From: Sulfurimonas sp.
GTDB lineage: Bacteria > Campylobacterota > Campylobacteria > Campylobacterales > Sulfurimonadaceae
Reading direction: 5' to 3'
NCBI RefSeq assembly: GCF_028713515.1
Contig: NZ_JAQTOD010000001.1
Location: 310,001-374,000, forward strand
DNA length: 64,000 bases
Shown: in pieces, positions 52,164 to 61,799 of the stretch
How positions within the stretch are numbered: the stretch's first letter is position 1
How the letters are laid out: the number at the start of each line of letters is the position of its first letter
Translations under genes and position numbers: made by a program
Notes under the pieces: generated by a model
The model's database searches: none
Told to the model about the DNA's origin: nothing
Seen by the model: only the letters and a program-made list of their open reading frames with translations

Positions 52164-52236
52164 TCTAGTAAGTTGGTATAGTTAATGCTAATGCTGCATA
52201 TAGACTAAATAAACATGGTCTTATGTAGGAGATATT

Positions 52237-52353
52237 ATGCTAGAAGCTGTTTTTGTACTACTGTTATTTGCTATTGTGGCAATAGTTACTTATGAACTAA
52301 AAGCCATGTTCAGCAGAAGAGAATGGGGTGAAAATTCTAAATCGCTTTTTTAG
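52237..52353 (+). CDS. Small membrane protein, 38 aa (below ORF-track cutoff)
   Basis: Encodes MLEAVFVLLLFAIVAIVTYELKAMFSRREWGENSKSLF with one membrane helix at residues 3-22 and a basic cytoplasmic-like tail. A strong ribosome site (GTAGGAGAT) sits about 6 nt before the ATG. The last codons overlap a terminator-like hairpin. The small size makes it uncertain, but ribosome site, topology and native codons agree. Function unknown. Confidence 0.55.
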   Translation: MLEAVFVLLLFAIVAIVTYELKAMFSRREWGENSKSLF

Positions 52354-52366
52354 AATTTCTCCACCC
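52326..52366. terminator. Bidirectional terminator hairpin before the MltC-like gene
   Basis: GGGTG-A-AAATTCTAAA / TTTAGAATTT-CTC-CACCC: a 10-bp perfect inner stem plus a 5-bp outer stem, separated by a small internal loop. It sits between the 38-aa ORF and the convergent lytic transglycosylase gene and overlaps the ORF's stop codon. Confidence 0.75.
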
Positions 52367-52377
52367 TCTTTAAATAT

Positions 52378-53565
52378 TTACTCACTATAAATTTTCTCAT
52401 ATATGGTAATTCTACTAAGCACATTTTTAAGATAATTTTTCGGTTCTTCATATTTTAGGTCACTAAGAAGCTTATTGTATACATCATCCGCTGTCATACT
52501 ATTTATAATTAACGCTGCTTTTTTCATGTCATTGCTTTTTACAAATGCCCATGCTACATTTCCGCCACCAGTATTATAGGCCGCAACGGTGCAGTAAAGA
52601 CGGCTTTGTGGATCTTTTATCTCTTTTAGATATTTGTAATAAAGTATATGTAAATATGCAGAACCAATAGTTATATTATTTGTACTATTATATAGATATT
52701 CATCACTCATCAATTTCTTTTCACTGTATAAAAATTGGTATGTATCTAATCCTGCGCTGCTTGGAACTATTTGCATGAGACCATATGCCGGAATAAAAGA
52801 TCTTGCATATGGATTAAAGCAGCTCTCAGTATGTATAACAGCGTAAATTAATGAGATAGGTATTTGTTGCTTAAGTGAATGCTCTTTTACATCACTATAA
52901 AATATTTTTGACCTCTCTAGTGTTGCATTGTCTGGCATCTTTACGCTTAGTGTGTAAATCTTATCATTTCTAATTTTGCTTGATTCTTTTGATGATATAT
53001 CTAGATCGTCTGTATTTTTATCTACAAACTCTTTTAAACTATTTTGTGTTGGCGATTTTCCAAGCATGATACCAGAGAGTATCGGTTCTGCTTTTGTTGG
53101 GGCGTCAACAATACCATCTGGCTTAGCTATTTTTTGTAGTTTTTGCTCTAATGGATCACTCTCCTGGACCTTTTTTGTATCAATAGTGACAACTCTTGCT
53201 AGGGCTTGACGGAGTTTTTGTCTCGCTTCGTTTGGGTTTGAAGAGATTACCTCAATGGTTATTTTTTCATGCTCAAAATCCACGCTGGTTCTTATTTTTT
53301 TATCTAAAGTATAAGAGACCCAATTTTTTTTATCAGAGAGCTTTGGATCATCCCAGTAGGCTCCAACCTCTTTTTTGTAATCAAGTATTGCTTTTTCTTG
53401 AGCTTTTTTATAGTTTTCAAACTCTCTATTTGTCTCTTTTTTGAATGTATCAAATTTAGAGTTTTCTTTTTGAAATCCTTGCATCTGCTCTCTTGCAAAG
53501 TCATCCGCACTTTGGGCGCTAAGCAGAGTTACTGTTGAGGAGATTATTATAATTTTTTTAATCAT
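52378..53565 (-). CDS. MltC-like lytic murein transglycosylase
   Basis: A periplasmic enzyme that cleaves peptidoglycan glycan strands. A signal peptide (MIKKIIIISSTVTLLSA) is followed by an N-terminal domain like the MltC N-domain (EVGAYWDDPKLSDKKNWVSYTLDKKIRTSVDFEHEKITIEV). The C-terminal SLT domain carries the catalytic Glu in LIYAVIHTESCFNPYARSFIPAYGLMQIVPSSAGLD. AAYNTGGGNVAWAF is the third SLT motif. 395 aa. The signal shows no clear lipobox, unlike E. coli MltC. Leftward, 37 bp after the HIT gene. Confidence 0.88.
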   Translation of the reverse strand: MIKKIIIISSTVTLLSAQSADDFAREQMQGFQKENSKFDTFKKETNREFENYKKAQEKAILDYKKEVGAYWDDPKLSDKKNWVSYTLDKKIRTSVDFEHEKITIEVISSNPNEARQKLRQALARVVTIDTKKVQESDPLEQKLQKIAKPDGIVDAPTKAEPILSGIMLGKSPTQNSLKEFVDKNTDDLDISSKESSKIRNDKIYTLSVKMPDNATLERSKIFYSDVKEHSLKQQIPISLIYAVIHTESCFNPYARSFIPAYGLMQIVPSSAGLDTYQFLYSEKKLMSDEYLYNSTNNITIGSAYLHILYYKYLKEIKDPQSRLYCTVAAYNTGGGNVAWAFVKSNDMKKAALIINSMTADDVYNKLLSDLKYEEPKNYLKNVLSRITIYEKIYSE

Positions 53566-53602
53566 TTCAATTCCATTTTTTTAATTAAAGACAGTGTTAA
53601 TG

Positions 53603-53959
53603 TTATAAAAATACTTTAGGATCGGTGTCGCTTAAGTGCGTCCAAGCTAGTTTTGCACCACCGAGTATGTGAAAATGAAGATGTTTTACCTCTTGCCCAC
53701 CATCATCGCCAACATTAGTAATAACTCTATATCCGCTATCTTTGAGGTTCATTTCGTTAACAACTTCATGAATAAAAAGTGTCATTTTTGCCATTATATT
53801 TGAATCTACATCATTAAAGCTTTCAACATGAGTTTTTGGAATTACAAGTATATGAACTGGAGCCTTTGGATTTATGTCATGAAATGCTATAAATTCATCA
53901 TTTTCTAGTACTGTATTTGATGGAATTTTATGATTAGATATTTTGCAAAATAAACACAT
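53603..53959 (-). CDS. HIT-family nucleotide hydrolase (HinT-like)
   Basis: A 118-aa histidine-triad protein. The Zn-site start CLFCKISNHKIPSNTVLENDEFIAFHDINPKAPVHILVIPKTHVES and the triad VKHLHFHILGGAKLAW are intact. HinT-type enzymes cleave AMP from phosphoramidates or lysyl-AMP. Physiological role unclear. AAGGAAAGAAA precedes the ATG. First gene of the leftward pair with the MltC-like gene. Confidence 0.93.
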   Translation of the reverse strand: MCLFCKISNHKIPSNTVLENDEFIAFHDINPKAPVHILVIPKTHVESFNDVDSNIMAKMTLFIHEVVNEMNLKDSGYRVITNVGDDGGQEVKHLHFHILGGAKLAWTHLSDTDPKVFL

Positions 53960-54063
53960 TTTCTTTCCTTTATTTCTTGTTCTTGTGGGCTAATTATATA
54001 AAAAAATTCTTTTATTCTAGCATACAAACAGGTAAATGAAGCTATATGTAAAATATATTTGAC

Positions 54064-54069
54064 TATAAT
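54064..54069 (+). promoter_or_regulatory. Probable -10 box of the pheS operon
   Basis: Perfect TATAAT (TTGACTATAATCC) 33 bp upstream of the pheS ATG. The adjacent TTGAC is too close to act as a -35. Confidence 0.55.
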
Positions 54070-54084
54070 CCATATTAAAATTTA

Positions 54085-54101
54085 AGAGGATATTTTCCTC
54101 T
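54085..54101 (+). promoter_or_regulatory. Hairpin covering the pheS ribosome-binding site
   Basis: AGAGGA-tattt-TCCTCT is a perfect 6-bp inverted repeat just before the pheS ATG at 54103. The left arm is the only Shine-Dalgarno-like sequence, so folding would hide it. It might control translation of pheS; chance is possible for such a short stem. Confidence 0.45.
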
Positions 54102-54102
54102 A

Positions 54103-55110
54103 ATGAGTGAGATAATTTTGAAAAAATGGTATGACGCAATAAGAGAGGCACAGAGTGTTGAGAGCATCGAAGATATTCGCATATCTGTGTTTGGTAAAAA
54201 GGGTGTTTTAGCGGAAGAGTTTGCTAAAATGAAAACAGCATCAGATGAAGAAAAATCAAAAATAGCACAAGAGTTAAATATTCACAAGAATGAACTTATG
54301 AATGAGCTAAACAGTAGAAAAATAGTTCTTCAAACAGTAGAGTTGCAAGAGGCCATGAAGGCTGAAGCTATTGATGTATCTCTTTTTAGTTCACAAAGTC
54401 AAGCAGGAGCTCTTCATCCTGTGATTGAGACAATGGATAGAATTGTTGAGTATTTTTCAAGTATGAATTTTGCTATAAAAACAGGGAATATGGTTGAGGA
54501 TGATTTCAATAACTTTGAAGCTCTAAACCTCCCTAAATATCATCCAGCTCGTGATATGCAAGACACATTTTATTTTAAAGACGAGATGCTTCTTCGTACA
54601 CATACTTCGCCAGTTCAGATAAGAACGATGATGGGCACAAAACCACCGATTCGTATGATAGCTCCAGGTGCTGTTTTTCGCCGTGATTATGATATTACAC
54701 ACACGCCTATGTTTCATCAAGTTGAAGGTCTTTTAGTGGACGAAGAGGGGAAAGTTTCATTTGCAAATCTAAAGTATATTTTAGAGGATTTTTTAAAGTA
54801 TATGTTTGGTGATGTAAAAGTCAGATTTCGTCCATCTTTTTTCCCTTTCACTGAACCATCGGCGGAGGTAGATATCTCTTGTGTTTTTTGTAGTGGAGAT
54901 GGCTGTAGGGTTTGTTCAAAAACTGGTTGGCTGGAAGTTCTGGGTTGTGGAATAGTTGATCCAAATGTGTTTGAAGCAGTTAAATATAAAAATGTAAGTG
55001 GTTACGCTTTTGGTTTAGGTGTTGAGAGATTTGCAATGCTTATCCATCAAATAGGAGATCTTCGCTCGCTTTTTGAGGGAGATATTAAGTTGTTGGAGCA
55101 GTTTCGATGA
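54103..55110 (+). CDS. pheS: Phenylalanyl-tRNA synthetase alpha subunit
   Basis: The catalytic subunit of the alpha2-beta2 enzyme. An N-terminal coiled-coil arm (about 1-90) is followed by class II motif 1 ([19 protein letters not shown]), motif 2 ([25 protein letters not shown]) and motif 3 ([28 protein letters not shown]). [11 protein letters not shown] is part of the Phe pocket. 335 aa. The Ala of the substrate pocket lies in [14 protein letters not shown]. The stop overlaps the pheT start (ATGA). Confidence 0.97.
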   Translation: MSEIILKKWYDAIREAQSVESIEDIRISVFGKKGVLAEEFAKMKTASDEEKSKIAQELNIHKNELMNELNSRKIVLQTVELQEAMKAEAIDVSLFSSQSQAGALHPVIETMDRIVEYFSSMNFAIKTGNMVEDDFNNFEALNLPKYHPARDMQDTFYFKDEMLLRTHTSPVQIRTMMGTKPPIRMIAPGAVFRRDYDITHTPMFHQVEGLLVDEEGKVSFANLKYILEDFLKYMFGDVKVRFRPSFFPFTEPSAEVDISCVFCSGDGCRVCSKTGWLEVLGCGIVDPNVFEAVKYKNVSGYAFGLGVERFAMLIHQIGDLRSLFEGDIKLLEQFR

Positions 55111-57440
55111 TAGTTACTAAAAGTTGGTTAAATGAGTGGGTTGATTTAAGCGGAATCACGACAGATGATTTGGTTAAAACACTTAACTCAATAGGTTTAG
55201 AAGTTGATAGCGTGAAAACATATAAAATTCCAAACAAGATAATATTTGGTCGAGTTCTTGAGTGTGTTAAGCATCCAGAGGCAGATAAACTTAGTGTTTG
55301 TCAGGTTGACATTGGAGAGAGTACTCGTCAAATTGTATGCGGTGCATCTAATGTTAGAGCAGGTTTAACCGTCGTTGTAGCAACTATCGGCGCTGTAATG
55401 CCAAGTGGTTTAGTAATAAAACCGGTAAAGCTTCGCGGTATCGAATCAGATGGTATGATATGTTCTGCGAGTGAGATAGGACTAGAAGATCTGCAAGATG
55501 GGATTTTAGAGCTTGATGGCAGTATCGGTAAGTTTAAGCTAGGTCAAGAGGTTTGCACAAACACTTTTTTTAATGATGATATAATAGAGATAGAACTAAC
55601 AGCAAATCGTGGTGACTGTTTAAGCATAAGGGGTGTTGCTAGAGACCTAGGTGCCGCATATGATAGAATTTTAAAAGATAAAAATATAAAAGAGAATGAA
55701 GAAAAAAGAGTTGGTATTGGTAGAGTTTTAACTTTCTCTCATGAAAATAATCTAGATGTTTCTGTGCGATACAAGGCTGTGGATGTAGAAAATATAAATT
55801 TACCTTTTATTATAAAGCTCAGATTAGCTCAAATTAATGAGAAAAAATCCACAAATATAGACTCTATATTGCTCTATGCAACACATAGCAGCGGCGTAAT
55901 CTTAAGAGCATATAGTCATGAGTTCCTCTCTGTAAATAAAGAGAGCATGGCAAAAATAGAGTTAGTCAAAGATAATAATGGATTTGTTTGTGTTATGGCA
56001 CAAAATAGGGCTTCTGTTGTAGGTGTTATTCAGGATGAGGAGTCTAGAATTAGCGTCGATAATGGAGTTATTTTTATTGAAGCGAGCTATATATCGCCAG
56101 AGATAATTTCTAGAAAAATGCAAGAAGTTAAAATAAATTCTGACGCACTATATTATAAAACATCAAGAGGAAGCGAACCTGAGTTAAATGTAGGCCTTGA
56201 TTTTTGCCTAAACCTCATCGAGCTCAACTCATCGTCAGTTGTTTATGGTGGTGCAATCGAGTATGCCAAAGTAGATGAGGATAGAATAATAAATGTAACC
56301 AAATCTGAGATTGATGAGATTATTGGTGCAAATATTGACAAGGCAAAAATTGCAAATATATTAAAGAATCTAGGCTTTAACAAAATCAAATCTTCAACTG
56401 ACTCTTTCGTTGTCTTGGTTCCTAAATTTAGACATGATATATACAACAAACAAGATATAGCTGAAGAGATTGTTCGTCTTGTTGGGATTGATAATATTCC
56501 ATCGAAAGCTTTTGCATTTACAGAAGAAAACAGACTAAAAGATGACTATTTTAGCTATAAAAAGAGATCAATATATAGACACAAAGCAGCCTATAGTGGC
56601 TTTTTTGAGTCAGTAAGTTTTGTTTTTGATGATAAAAAAACTCTAAAAAAATATGGTTTCGAGACAGTTGATGAAAGTTTGGAGCTGCTAAATCCAATTA
56701 TCAGCACTTTGGATACGCTTAGAACAACGCTGCTTACAGGGCTTTTAAAATCAGCATCTCATAATAGTAAAAATGGTTACTCATCAATAAAACTTTTTGA
56801 AGTTGGTTCGGTATTTAATTCAAAAAGAGAAGAATCGATGAAAATGGCGATGCTTTTTAGTGGTTACAGAGAGTCTGAAAACTTAACTAACTCTGGAAAA
56901 CCTATGAAGGTTGATTTTGCACTATTTGCTCAAGCATTATCTGATATCGTAGGTAGTTTTGAACTACAACAATATAATACAGCACATTCACTATCTCACA
57001 TATACCAATGTGCTAAAGTGTTAATAGATGGCAAGCCAATTGGAGAGCTTTTCCGTCTTCATCCAGATGTTGAAAATTGCTATGATTTAGATGTAACATT
57101 TATGTGCGAACTTGATTTTGACAAACTTCCAAATGAGCTAAAGAGAGCAAAAAAATCATCAAAATATCAAGCTTCTTTTAGAGATTTAAGTATCATAATG
57201 CCAAAAAAAATGAGTTATGAAAAAGTTAAATCAACAATTGAATCATCCGCAAGCAGTGAGCTTGTCCGTTTTTATGTTGTTGATAAATATAGCGATAAAT
57301 CTCTTGGTGAAAATATGAGTTTGTCTATCCGTTTTATTTTACAATCTTTTGAAAAAACATTAGAAGAGGATGATATTTCAAGTGTAATGGATAGCATCTT
57401 GGAGTCACTTAAAAATAAACTCGGAGTTGGACTCAGATGA
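55107..57440 (+). CDS. pheT: Phenylalanyl-tRNA synthetase beta subunit
   Basis: The structural, tRNA-binding and editing subunit. Features are the N-terminal [16 protein letters not shown], a tRNA-binding (EMAP-II-like) domain at about 40-150 ([23 protein letters not shown]), B3/B4 editing domains, B5 ([19 protein letters not shown]) and the C-terminal ferredoxin-fold anticodon-binding domain ([25 protein letters not shown]). 777 aa, normal. Overlaps pheS and aroA by 4 nt each, so the three are translationally coupled. Confidence 0.97.
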   Translation: MIVTKSWLNEWVDLSGITTDDLVKTLNSIGLEVDSVKTYKIPNKIIFGRVLECVKHPEADKLSVCQVDIGESTRQIVCGASNVRAGLTVVVATIGAVMPSGLVIKPVKLRGIESDGMICSASEIGLEDLQDGILELDGSIGKFKLGQEVCTNTFFNDDIIEIELTANRGDCLSIRGVARDLGAAYDRILKDKNIKENEEKRVGIGRVLTFSHENNLDVSVRYKAVDVENINLPFIIKLRLAQINEKKSTNIDSILLYATHSSGVILRAYSHEFLSVNKESMAKIELVKDNNGFVCVMAQNRASVVGVIQDEESRISVDNGVIFIEASYISPEIISRKMQEVKINSDALYYKTSRGSEPELNVGLDFCLNLIELNSSSVVYGGAIEYAKVDEDRIINVTKSEIDEIIGANIDKAKIANILKNLGFNKIKSSTDSFVVLVPKFRHDIYNKQDIAEEIVRLVGIDNIPSKAFAFTEENRLKDDYFSYKKRSIYRHKAAYSGFFESVSFVFDDKKTLKKYGFETVDESLELLNPIISTLDTLRTTLLTGLLKSASHNSKNGYSSIKLFEVGSVFNSKREESMKMAMLFSGYRESENLTNSGKPMKVDFALFAQALSDIVGSFELQQYNTAHSLSHIYQCAKVLIDGKPIGELFRLHPDVENCYDLDVTFMCELDFDKLPNELKRAKKSSKYQASFRDLSIIMPKKMSYEKVKSTIESSASSELVRFYVVDKYSDKSLGENMSLSIRFILQSFEKTLEEDDISSVMDSILESLKNKLGVGLR

Positions 57441-58714
57441 ACAGCGTAGAAGTTACTAAATCGTGTAAATTTTCACTCTCTATTTCTGATATTGCTCCTG
57501 ATAAATCTATATCCCATAGATGTGCTATGTTCTCAATGCTGGCAGAGGGAACAAGTGAGATAACTAATTTTTTAAGGGCCGAAGATACCATGAACACACT
57601 AAGTATCGTTAAAAATCTTGGCGCAATAGTTAGTGATGATGGTATTACAATCAAGATAAGTTCAGGTGGTATAAAAGAGAGTAGTGAAATTTTAGATTGT
57701 GGTAATTCCGGAACAGGAATGAGACTTTTTTGTGGACTTTTAAGCTCTGCAGATGGTCATTTTATATTAAGTGGAGATGAGTATCTTCGTCGCCGTCCCA
57801 TGAAGAGAGTAACGGCTCCACTTCGCGATATTGGTGCAAAGCTTGATGGAAGAAACAACGGAGATTTGGCTCCGCTAAGCATAAGAGGAGCTTCCTTAAA
57901 AGCCTTTAATTATGAGAGCAAAATTGCATCAGCGCAAGTTAAAAGTGCCATGATTCTGGCTGCTCTTAGAGCAGATGGAGTATGCACATATAGTGAACCA
58001 GAGCTAAGTCGTGACCATACGGAGAGAATGCTAAAGGGAATGGGTGCAGAGATTGAAGTGAATGGTTTAACTACGATAATCAAGCCTATGAAAAAACTTT
58101 TAAATCCTCTTAATATTAGAGTTCCAGCCGATCCATCAAGTGCATTTTTCTTTGCTGTTGCTGCTGCCATAACTCCTGATTCTGATGTTATTCTGGAAGG
58201 CGTCACCCTAAATATAACAAGAATTGAAGCTTTTAAAGCGTTAGAGAGGATGGGCGCGGATATAAAGTATGAGATTACGGAGAGTAAATATGAGCCAATC
58301 GGAAACATACATGTAAGGTATGCTCCGCTTGAAGCAATTACTATTGAAGATAATATTTCATGGCTCATAGATGAACTTCCAGCACTCTCTATAGCGTTTG
58401 CGTGTGCGGATGGTATTAGTATTGTAAAAAATGCCGAGGAACTTCGTGTAAAAGAGAGTGACAGGATCTCAACTGTCGTAAATGGTCTAAGGGCTTGTGG
58501 CATAGAGGTTGAAGAGTTTGAAGACGGCTATAGCGTAGTTGGTGGAGAGTTAAAAAAAGCTACAATAAACAGCCATGGAGACCATAGAATTGCTATGAGT
58601 TTTATTATTGCTGGAATGAGATGCGGAATGGTTGTTAAGGATATTGATTGTATCAACACCTCGTTTCCAAACTTTTTCGAAATAGTTGAAAAAATTACTA
58701 GAATAGATAAATAA
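57437..58714 (+). CDS. aroA: AroA, 3-phosphoshikimate 1-carboxyvinyltransferase (EPSP synthase)
   Basis: The sixth shikimate-pathway step, joining PEP and shikimate-3-phosphate. Motifs are [58 protein letters not shown] and [21 protein letters not shown], then [14 protein letters not shown]. 425 aa. The active-site GNSGT with unaltered Gly-Asn fits a conventional enzyme. Coupled by ATGA overlap to pheT; its product route leads to phenylalanine, so the operon groups Phe supply with Phe charging. Confidence 0.96.
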   Translation: MNSVEVTKSCKFSLSISDIAPDKSISHRCAMFSMLAEGTSEITNFLRAEDTMNTLSIVKNLGAIVSDDGITIKISSGGIKESSEILDCGNSGTGMRLFCGLLSSADGHFILSGDEYLRRRPMKRVTAPLRDIGAKLDGRNNGDLAPLSIRGASLKAFNYESKIASAQVKSAMILAALRADGVCTYSEPELSRDHTERMLKGMGAEIEVNGLTTIIKPMKKLLNPLNIRVPADPSSAFFFAVAAAITPDSDVILEGVTLNITRIEAFKALERMGADIKYEITESKYEPIGNIHVRYAPLEAITIEDNISWLIDELPALSIAFACADGISIVKNAEELRVKESDRISTVVNGLRACGIEVEEFEDGYSVVGGELKKATINSHGDHRIAMSFIIAGMRCGMVVKDIDCINTSFPNFFEIVEKITRIDK

Positions 58715-58744
58715 AAACCTTTTTTACTAAGGAGAAAAACAGTT

Positions 58745-59572
58745 ATGAAAATTGAATTAGCTGAAAATTATGGATTTTGCTTTGGTGTAAAAAGAGCTAT
58801 AAAAATTGCCGAAGAGAATAAAAACTCAACAACATATGGCCCATTAATCCATAATTCAAAAGAGATTGAAAGATTAGAAAAAGACTTTAATGTTGGTTTG
58901 GCAAATAATCATAAGAGTTTTTTATCTGGCGACAAAGCTGTAATTCGTACTCATGGAATACCTAAGGACGAGCTAGCAGAACTAAAAGCAAACAGAGTAG
59001 ATGTTGTTGATGCAACTTGTCCCTATGTAACAAAGCCACAGCAAATTTGTCAGGAGATGAGTGAGGCTGGATATGAAATAATTATTTTTGGTGACGAGGC
59101 TCATCCTGAAATAAAAGGTGTTAAGAGCTATGCAACCTTTGGTGCTATAGTTGTAACATCCTCAAAAGAACTTATAGATGTTAAATTGAAAGACAAAATA
59201 GCACTAGTAGCACAAACAACAAGACGCGTTGAAGATTACATGGAAGTTGCTAATTATTTGATTCCTCGCTACAAAGAAGTTAGAGTATTTAACACTATCT
59301 GCAATGCAACATTTGAAAATCAAGAAGCTGTAAAAAAGATCTCTACTAAAGCTGATATTATGATAATAATTGGTGGAAAAGATTCATCTAATACAAAACA
59401 ACTCTTTAGCATCTCAAAGGATAACTGCAAAGATAGCTATCATATAGAAGATGAGAATGATTTAGACTATGAATGGTTTAAAAATAAAGAGTTCTGTGGA
59501 ATAAGTGCTGGTGCATCTACTCCAGATTGGATTATACAGAGTGTTGTTAATTCAATTGAAAAAAATTGTTAA
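58745..59572 (+). CDS. ispH: IspH, HMBDP reductase
   Basis: The last enzyme of the MEP isoprenoid pathway, a [4Fe-4S] reductase producing IPP and DMAPP. The three cluster cysteines appear in NYGFCFGVKRA, VVDATCPYVTKP and FNTICNATFENQEAV. GDEAHPEIKG and GISAGASTPDWIIQ are further signatures. 275 aa. AAGGAGAAA precedes the ATG. It follows aroA after 30 bp and is followed by a 14-bp inverted repeat. Confidence 0.97.
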   Translation: MKIELAENYGFCFGVKRAIKIAEENKNSTTYGPLIHNSKEIERLEKDFNVGLANNHKSFLSGDKAVIRTHGIPKDELAELKANRVDVVDATCPYVTKPQQICQEMSEAGYEIIIFGDEAHPEIKGVKSYATFGAIVVTSSKELIDVKLKDKIALVAQTTRRVEDYMEVANYLIPRYKEVRVFNTICNATFENQEAVKKISTKADIMIIIGGKDSSNTKQLFSISKDNCKDSYHIEDENDLDYEWFKNKEFCGISAGASTPDWIIQSVVNSIEKNC

Positions 59573-59589
59573 TATCACTTTTATAATCT

Positions 59590-59622
59590 CCTATTATTAA
59601 TAAGAAAATTATTAATAATAGG
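59590..59622. repeat. Perfect 14-bp inverted repeat upstream of rpsA
   Basis: CCTATTATTAATAA / TTATTAATAATAGG with a GAAAA loop. It lies 17 bp after the ispH stop and ends two bases before a TACAAT -10 box (59624-59629), so it covers the -35 region of the rpsA promoter. It could be an ispH terminator, an operator, or both. Stem is AT apart from the terminal CC/GG. Confidence 0.7.
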
Positions 59623-59623
59623 A

Positions 59624-59629
59624 TACAAT
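59624..59629 (+). promoter_or_regulatory. Candidate -10 box of rpsA
   Basis: TACAAT (AGGATACAATCACG) 33 bp upstream of the rpsA ATG, immediately after the 14-bp inverted repeat. Confidence 0.45.
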
Positions 59630-59661
59630 CACGAAATTTTTATGTAACAAGAGGATGGGTA

Positions 59662-61314
59662 ATGGCGTTCGATAACGAATTATTTGAAGAAGAAAATTTT
59701 GCAGAAATGTTTGCAGCAAGCGAGAAACAGCAAGAGACTAGTCGTATAGTAGAGGGCGAGATTGTTGAGATTCAGGTTGCTGAAAACAGAGCATTAGTAG
59801 GTGTTGGCGATAAGCTAGAAGGAGTTCTGAGCTTAGACGAAATCAGTGAAAATGGAGAGCTAAAATTTAAAACTGGTGATAAAATCAAAGTAATGGTAAC
59901 TGGATACTACAATGAGCGTCCTAAGATATCTTATAAAAAAGTTTTAGAGTTACAAAAAACTATTGATTTTATTGAAAAAAACAAAGAGAATTTTGAAGAG
60001 ATTATTATTGAAGGTATTATCACTAAGAAAAACCGTGGTGGTTTTGTAGTTGAAGCTGATGATATCTCATTCTTTATGCCTCGTTCATTGGCTGCCTTTA
60101 AGGAGACAGATGAAGTAATTGGTCGTAAAATAAAAGCTCAAGTTGTTAAGATTGATGAAGAGCAAAACTCTATAGTTGTATCTCGTAGAAAACTATTCAA
60201 TGAAGAGAGAAAAAAGAAAAAAGACATCATAGACAAACTTTTAGAAGAAAGCGCAATCGTTGAGGGAACAATCAAGAAAATAACCAGCTATGGAATGTTT
60301 GTTGATGTTGGCGGGGTTGATGGTTTAGTTCATTATAATGAAATTAGCTATAAAGGCCCAGTTAATCCATCTAAACTCTATAAAGATGGTGATGTTATAA
60401 CTGTAAAAGCTATTTCATATGATAAAGACAAGAGGCATCTTTCGCTATCTATAAAAGCTGTTCAATCTGATCCTTGGGCAGAAGTTGAGAGTGAGCTTGA
60501 TGAGGGTGACACTATTACTGTAACTGTTTCTAATGTTGAAGCTTATGGTGTATTTGTTGATTTAGGAAATGACATTGAAGGCTTCTTGCATATATCTGAG
60601 ATTTCATGGGATAAAAATGTTAAAAATCCTGCTGATTATTTAAGTGTTGGTCAAGAGATTGATGTTGAAGTTATTGAAATAAATTCTAAAACTCATAAAC
60701 TTCGTGTTTCGTTAAAGAGACTTTTACCTAAGCCATTTGATGATTTTATGAAGAAACACAGAGAGGGAGATTGTGTAACAGGAACAGTTACATCTTTGAC
60801 TGATTTTGGTGCCTTTGTCCGCATTTCTGGAGTTGAAGGACTTTTACACAATCAAGATATCTCTTGGGATAAAAATGTTAAATGTAGAGATTTACTAAAA
60901 GTCGGCGAAGAGATTGAAGTAAAAATTGCTAAAATAAGCCCAGAAGATCAAAAAATATCCCTAAGCAGAAAAGCTCTTTTGGAGAGTCCAATAGATAAAT
61001 TTGCAACTACACATAAAATAAATGCTGTTGTTAGTGGGACGATTAGAGATATTAAAGAATTTGGTGTATTTGTATCTTTAGAAAATGGAATTGATGCGTT
61101 GATTCGTGATGAAGATTTGTCTCCGCTTGTTAAAAGTGAACTCTCTGTTGGTCAAAAAATTGAAGCAGTTATTGCGGTTATAGATACTCGTCGTGACCGT
61201 ATCCGCCTATCTGTTAAAAAATTAGATTACATAAAAAATCAAGCAATGCTAGAAGATATTAACGACAATGAATCACACTCGTTGGGTGATTTGATTAAAG
61301 ATAAATTCAAGTAG
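59662..61314 (+). CDS. rpsA: 30S ribosomal protein S1
   Basis: The large mRNA-binding protein of the small ribosomal subunit. The 550-aa protein holds tandem S1 OB-fold repeats. The best are VEGTIKKITSYGMFVDVGGVDGLVHYNEISY, VTVSNVEAYGVFVDLGNDIEGFLHISEISWDKNVKNP, VTGTVTSLTDFGAFVRISGVEGLLHNQDISWDKNV and VSGTIRDIKEFGVFVSLENGIDALIRDEDL; two divergent repeats precede them. Six repeats in all matches standard S1. AAGAGGATGGGTA precedes the ATG. Followed after 5 bp by the orphan 159-aa gene and serA. Confidence 0.97.
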   Translation: MAFDNELFEEENFAEMFAASEKQQETSRIVEGEIVEIQVAENRALVGVGDKLEGVLSLDEISENGELKFKTGDKIKVMVTGYYNERPKISYKKVLELQKTIDFIEKNKENFEEIIIEGIITKKNRGGFVVEADDISFFMPRSLAAFKETDEVIGRKIKAQVVKIDEEQNSIVVSRRKLFNEERKKKKDIIDKLLEESAIVEGTIKKITSYGMFVDVGGVDGLVHYNEISYKGPVNPSKLYKDGDVITVKAISYDKDKRHLSLSIKAVQSDPWAEVESELDEGDTITVTVSNVEAYGVFVDLGNDIEGFLHISEISWDKNVKNPADYLSVGQEIDVEVIEINSKTHKLRVSLKRLLPKPFDDFMKKHREGDCVTGTVTSLTDFGAFVRISGVEGLLHNQDISWDKNVKCRDLLKVGEEIEVKIAKISPEDQKISLSRKALLESPIDKFATTHKINAVVSGTIRDIKEFGVFVSLENGIDALIRDEDLSPLVKSELSVGQKIEAVIAVIDTRRDRIRLSVKKLDYIKNQAMLEDINDNESHSLGDLIKDKFK

Positions 61315-61319
61315 ATAGC

Positions 61320-61799
61320 ATGCAAAAGATTTTGAAGTGGCTTACTCCGCTTATTGCAATTGGGGTAGCTATTTTTCTTATCTTTTTTTTTATTTCTATA
61401 AATTCAAATGAGAATTTAAGAGATGATGTTCAATTAAAACATAAAAGTGAAGTTACTGTAAAAGAGCTAAAGCAAAATTGGTTAGACTACTTTTCTAAAA
61501 CAGAAAAACTTGGATATTTTTACCCAGTTAATGAAGTTTTTATAAAAATTGATTTAAATGAAAGTGTAGCAACCAGAACAGTATACAAACTCTCCGCACA
61601 ATCTTTAGATCCATATCAGCTTTTTTGTTTAAAAGAAGAACTCAAACAACATAAATTAAAATATTATCTGAAGCAAGACAAAAGTGGAGTTGAGCTATAT
61701 GTTTACTCCCAAGACAAAGAGAAGTTAAACTCTCTTGTTGTAGTTCTAAAAAATTATCAAATTTCAGCCAAAATAGGGCTAATCAAAGAGGATATATAA
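61320..61799 (+). CDS. Hypothetical membrane-anchored protein, 159 aa
   Basis: One N-terminal membrane helix (LTPLIAIGVAIFLIFFFISI, about residues 8-27) precedes an alpha/beta domain of roughly 120 residues. The domain looks like two repeated half units (NEVFIKIDLNESVATRTVYKLSA... then LKYYLKQDKSGVELYVYSQDKEKLNSLVVVLKNYQ), reminiscent of a SPOR-like or ferredoxin-like fold; this is only visual. The domain would be periplasmic. Family not recognised. It sits 5 bp after rpsA and overlaps serA by one base, so it is part of that operon. Confidence 0.78.
   Translation: MQKILKWLTPLIAIGVAIFLIFFFISINSNENLRDDVQLKHKSEVTVKELKQNWLDYFSKTEKLGYFYPVNEVFIKIDLNESVATRTVYKLSAQSLDPYQLFCLKEELKQHKLKYYLKQDKSGVELYVYSQDKEKLNSLVVVLKNYQISAKIGLIKEDI

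Noticed and set aside
54035-54061. Mini-ORF MKLYVKYI as a possible pheS leader peptide
   Set aside because: It contains no phenylalanine codons, overlaps the -10 box region and has no ribosome site.
57910-58503. 197-aa minus-strand ORF opposite aroA
   Set aside because: A Ser/Ile/Ala-rich shadow of the aroA frame, with no ribosome site; aroA motifs on the plus strand are intact.
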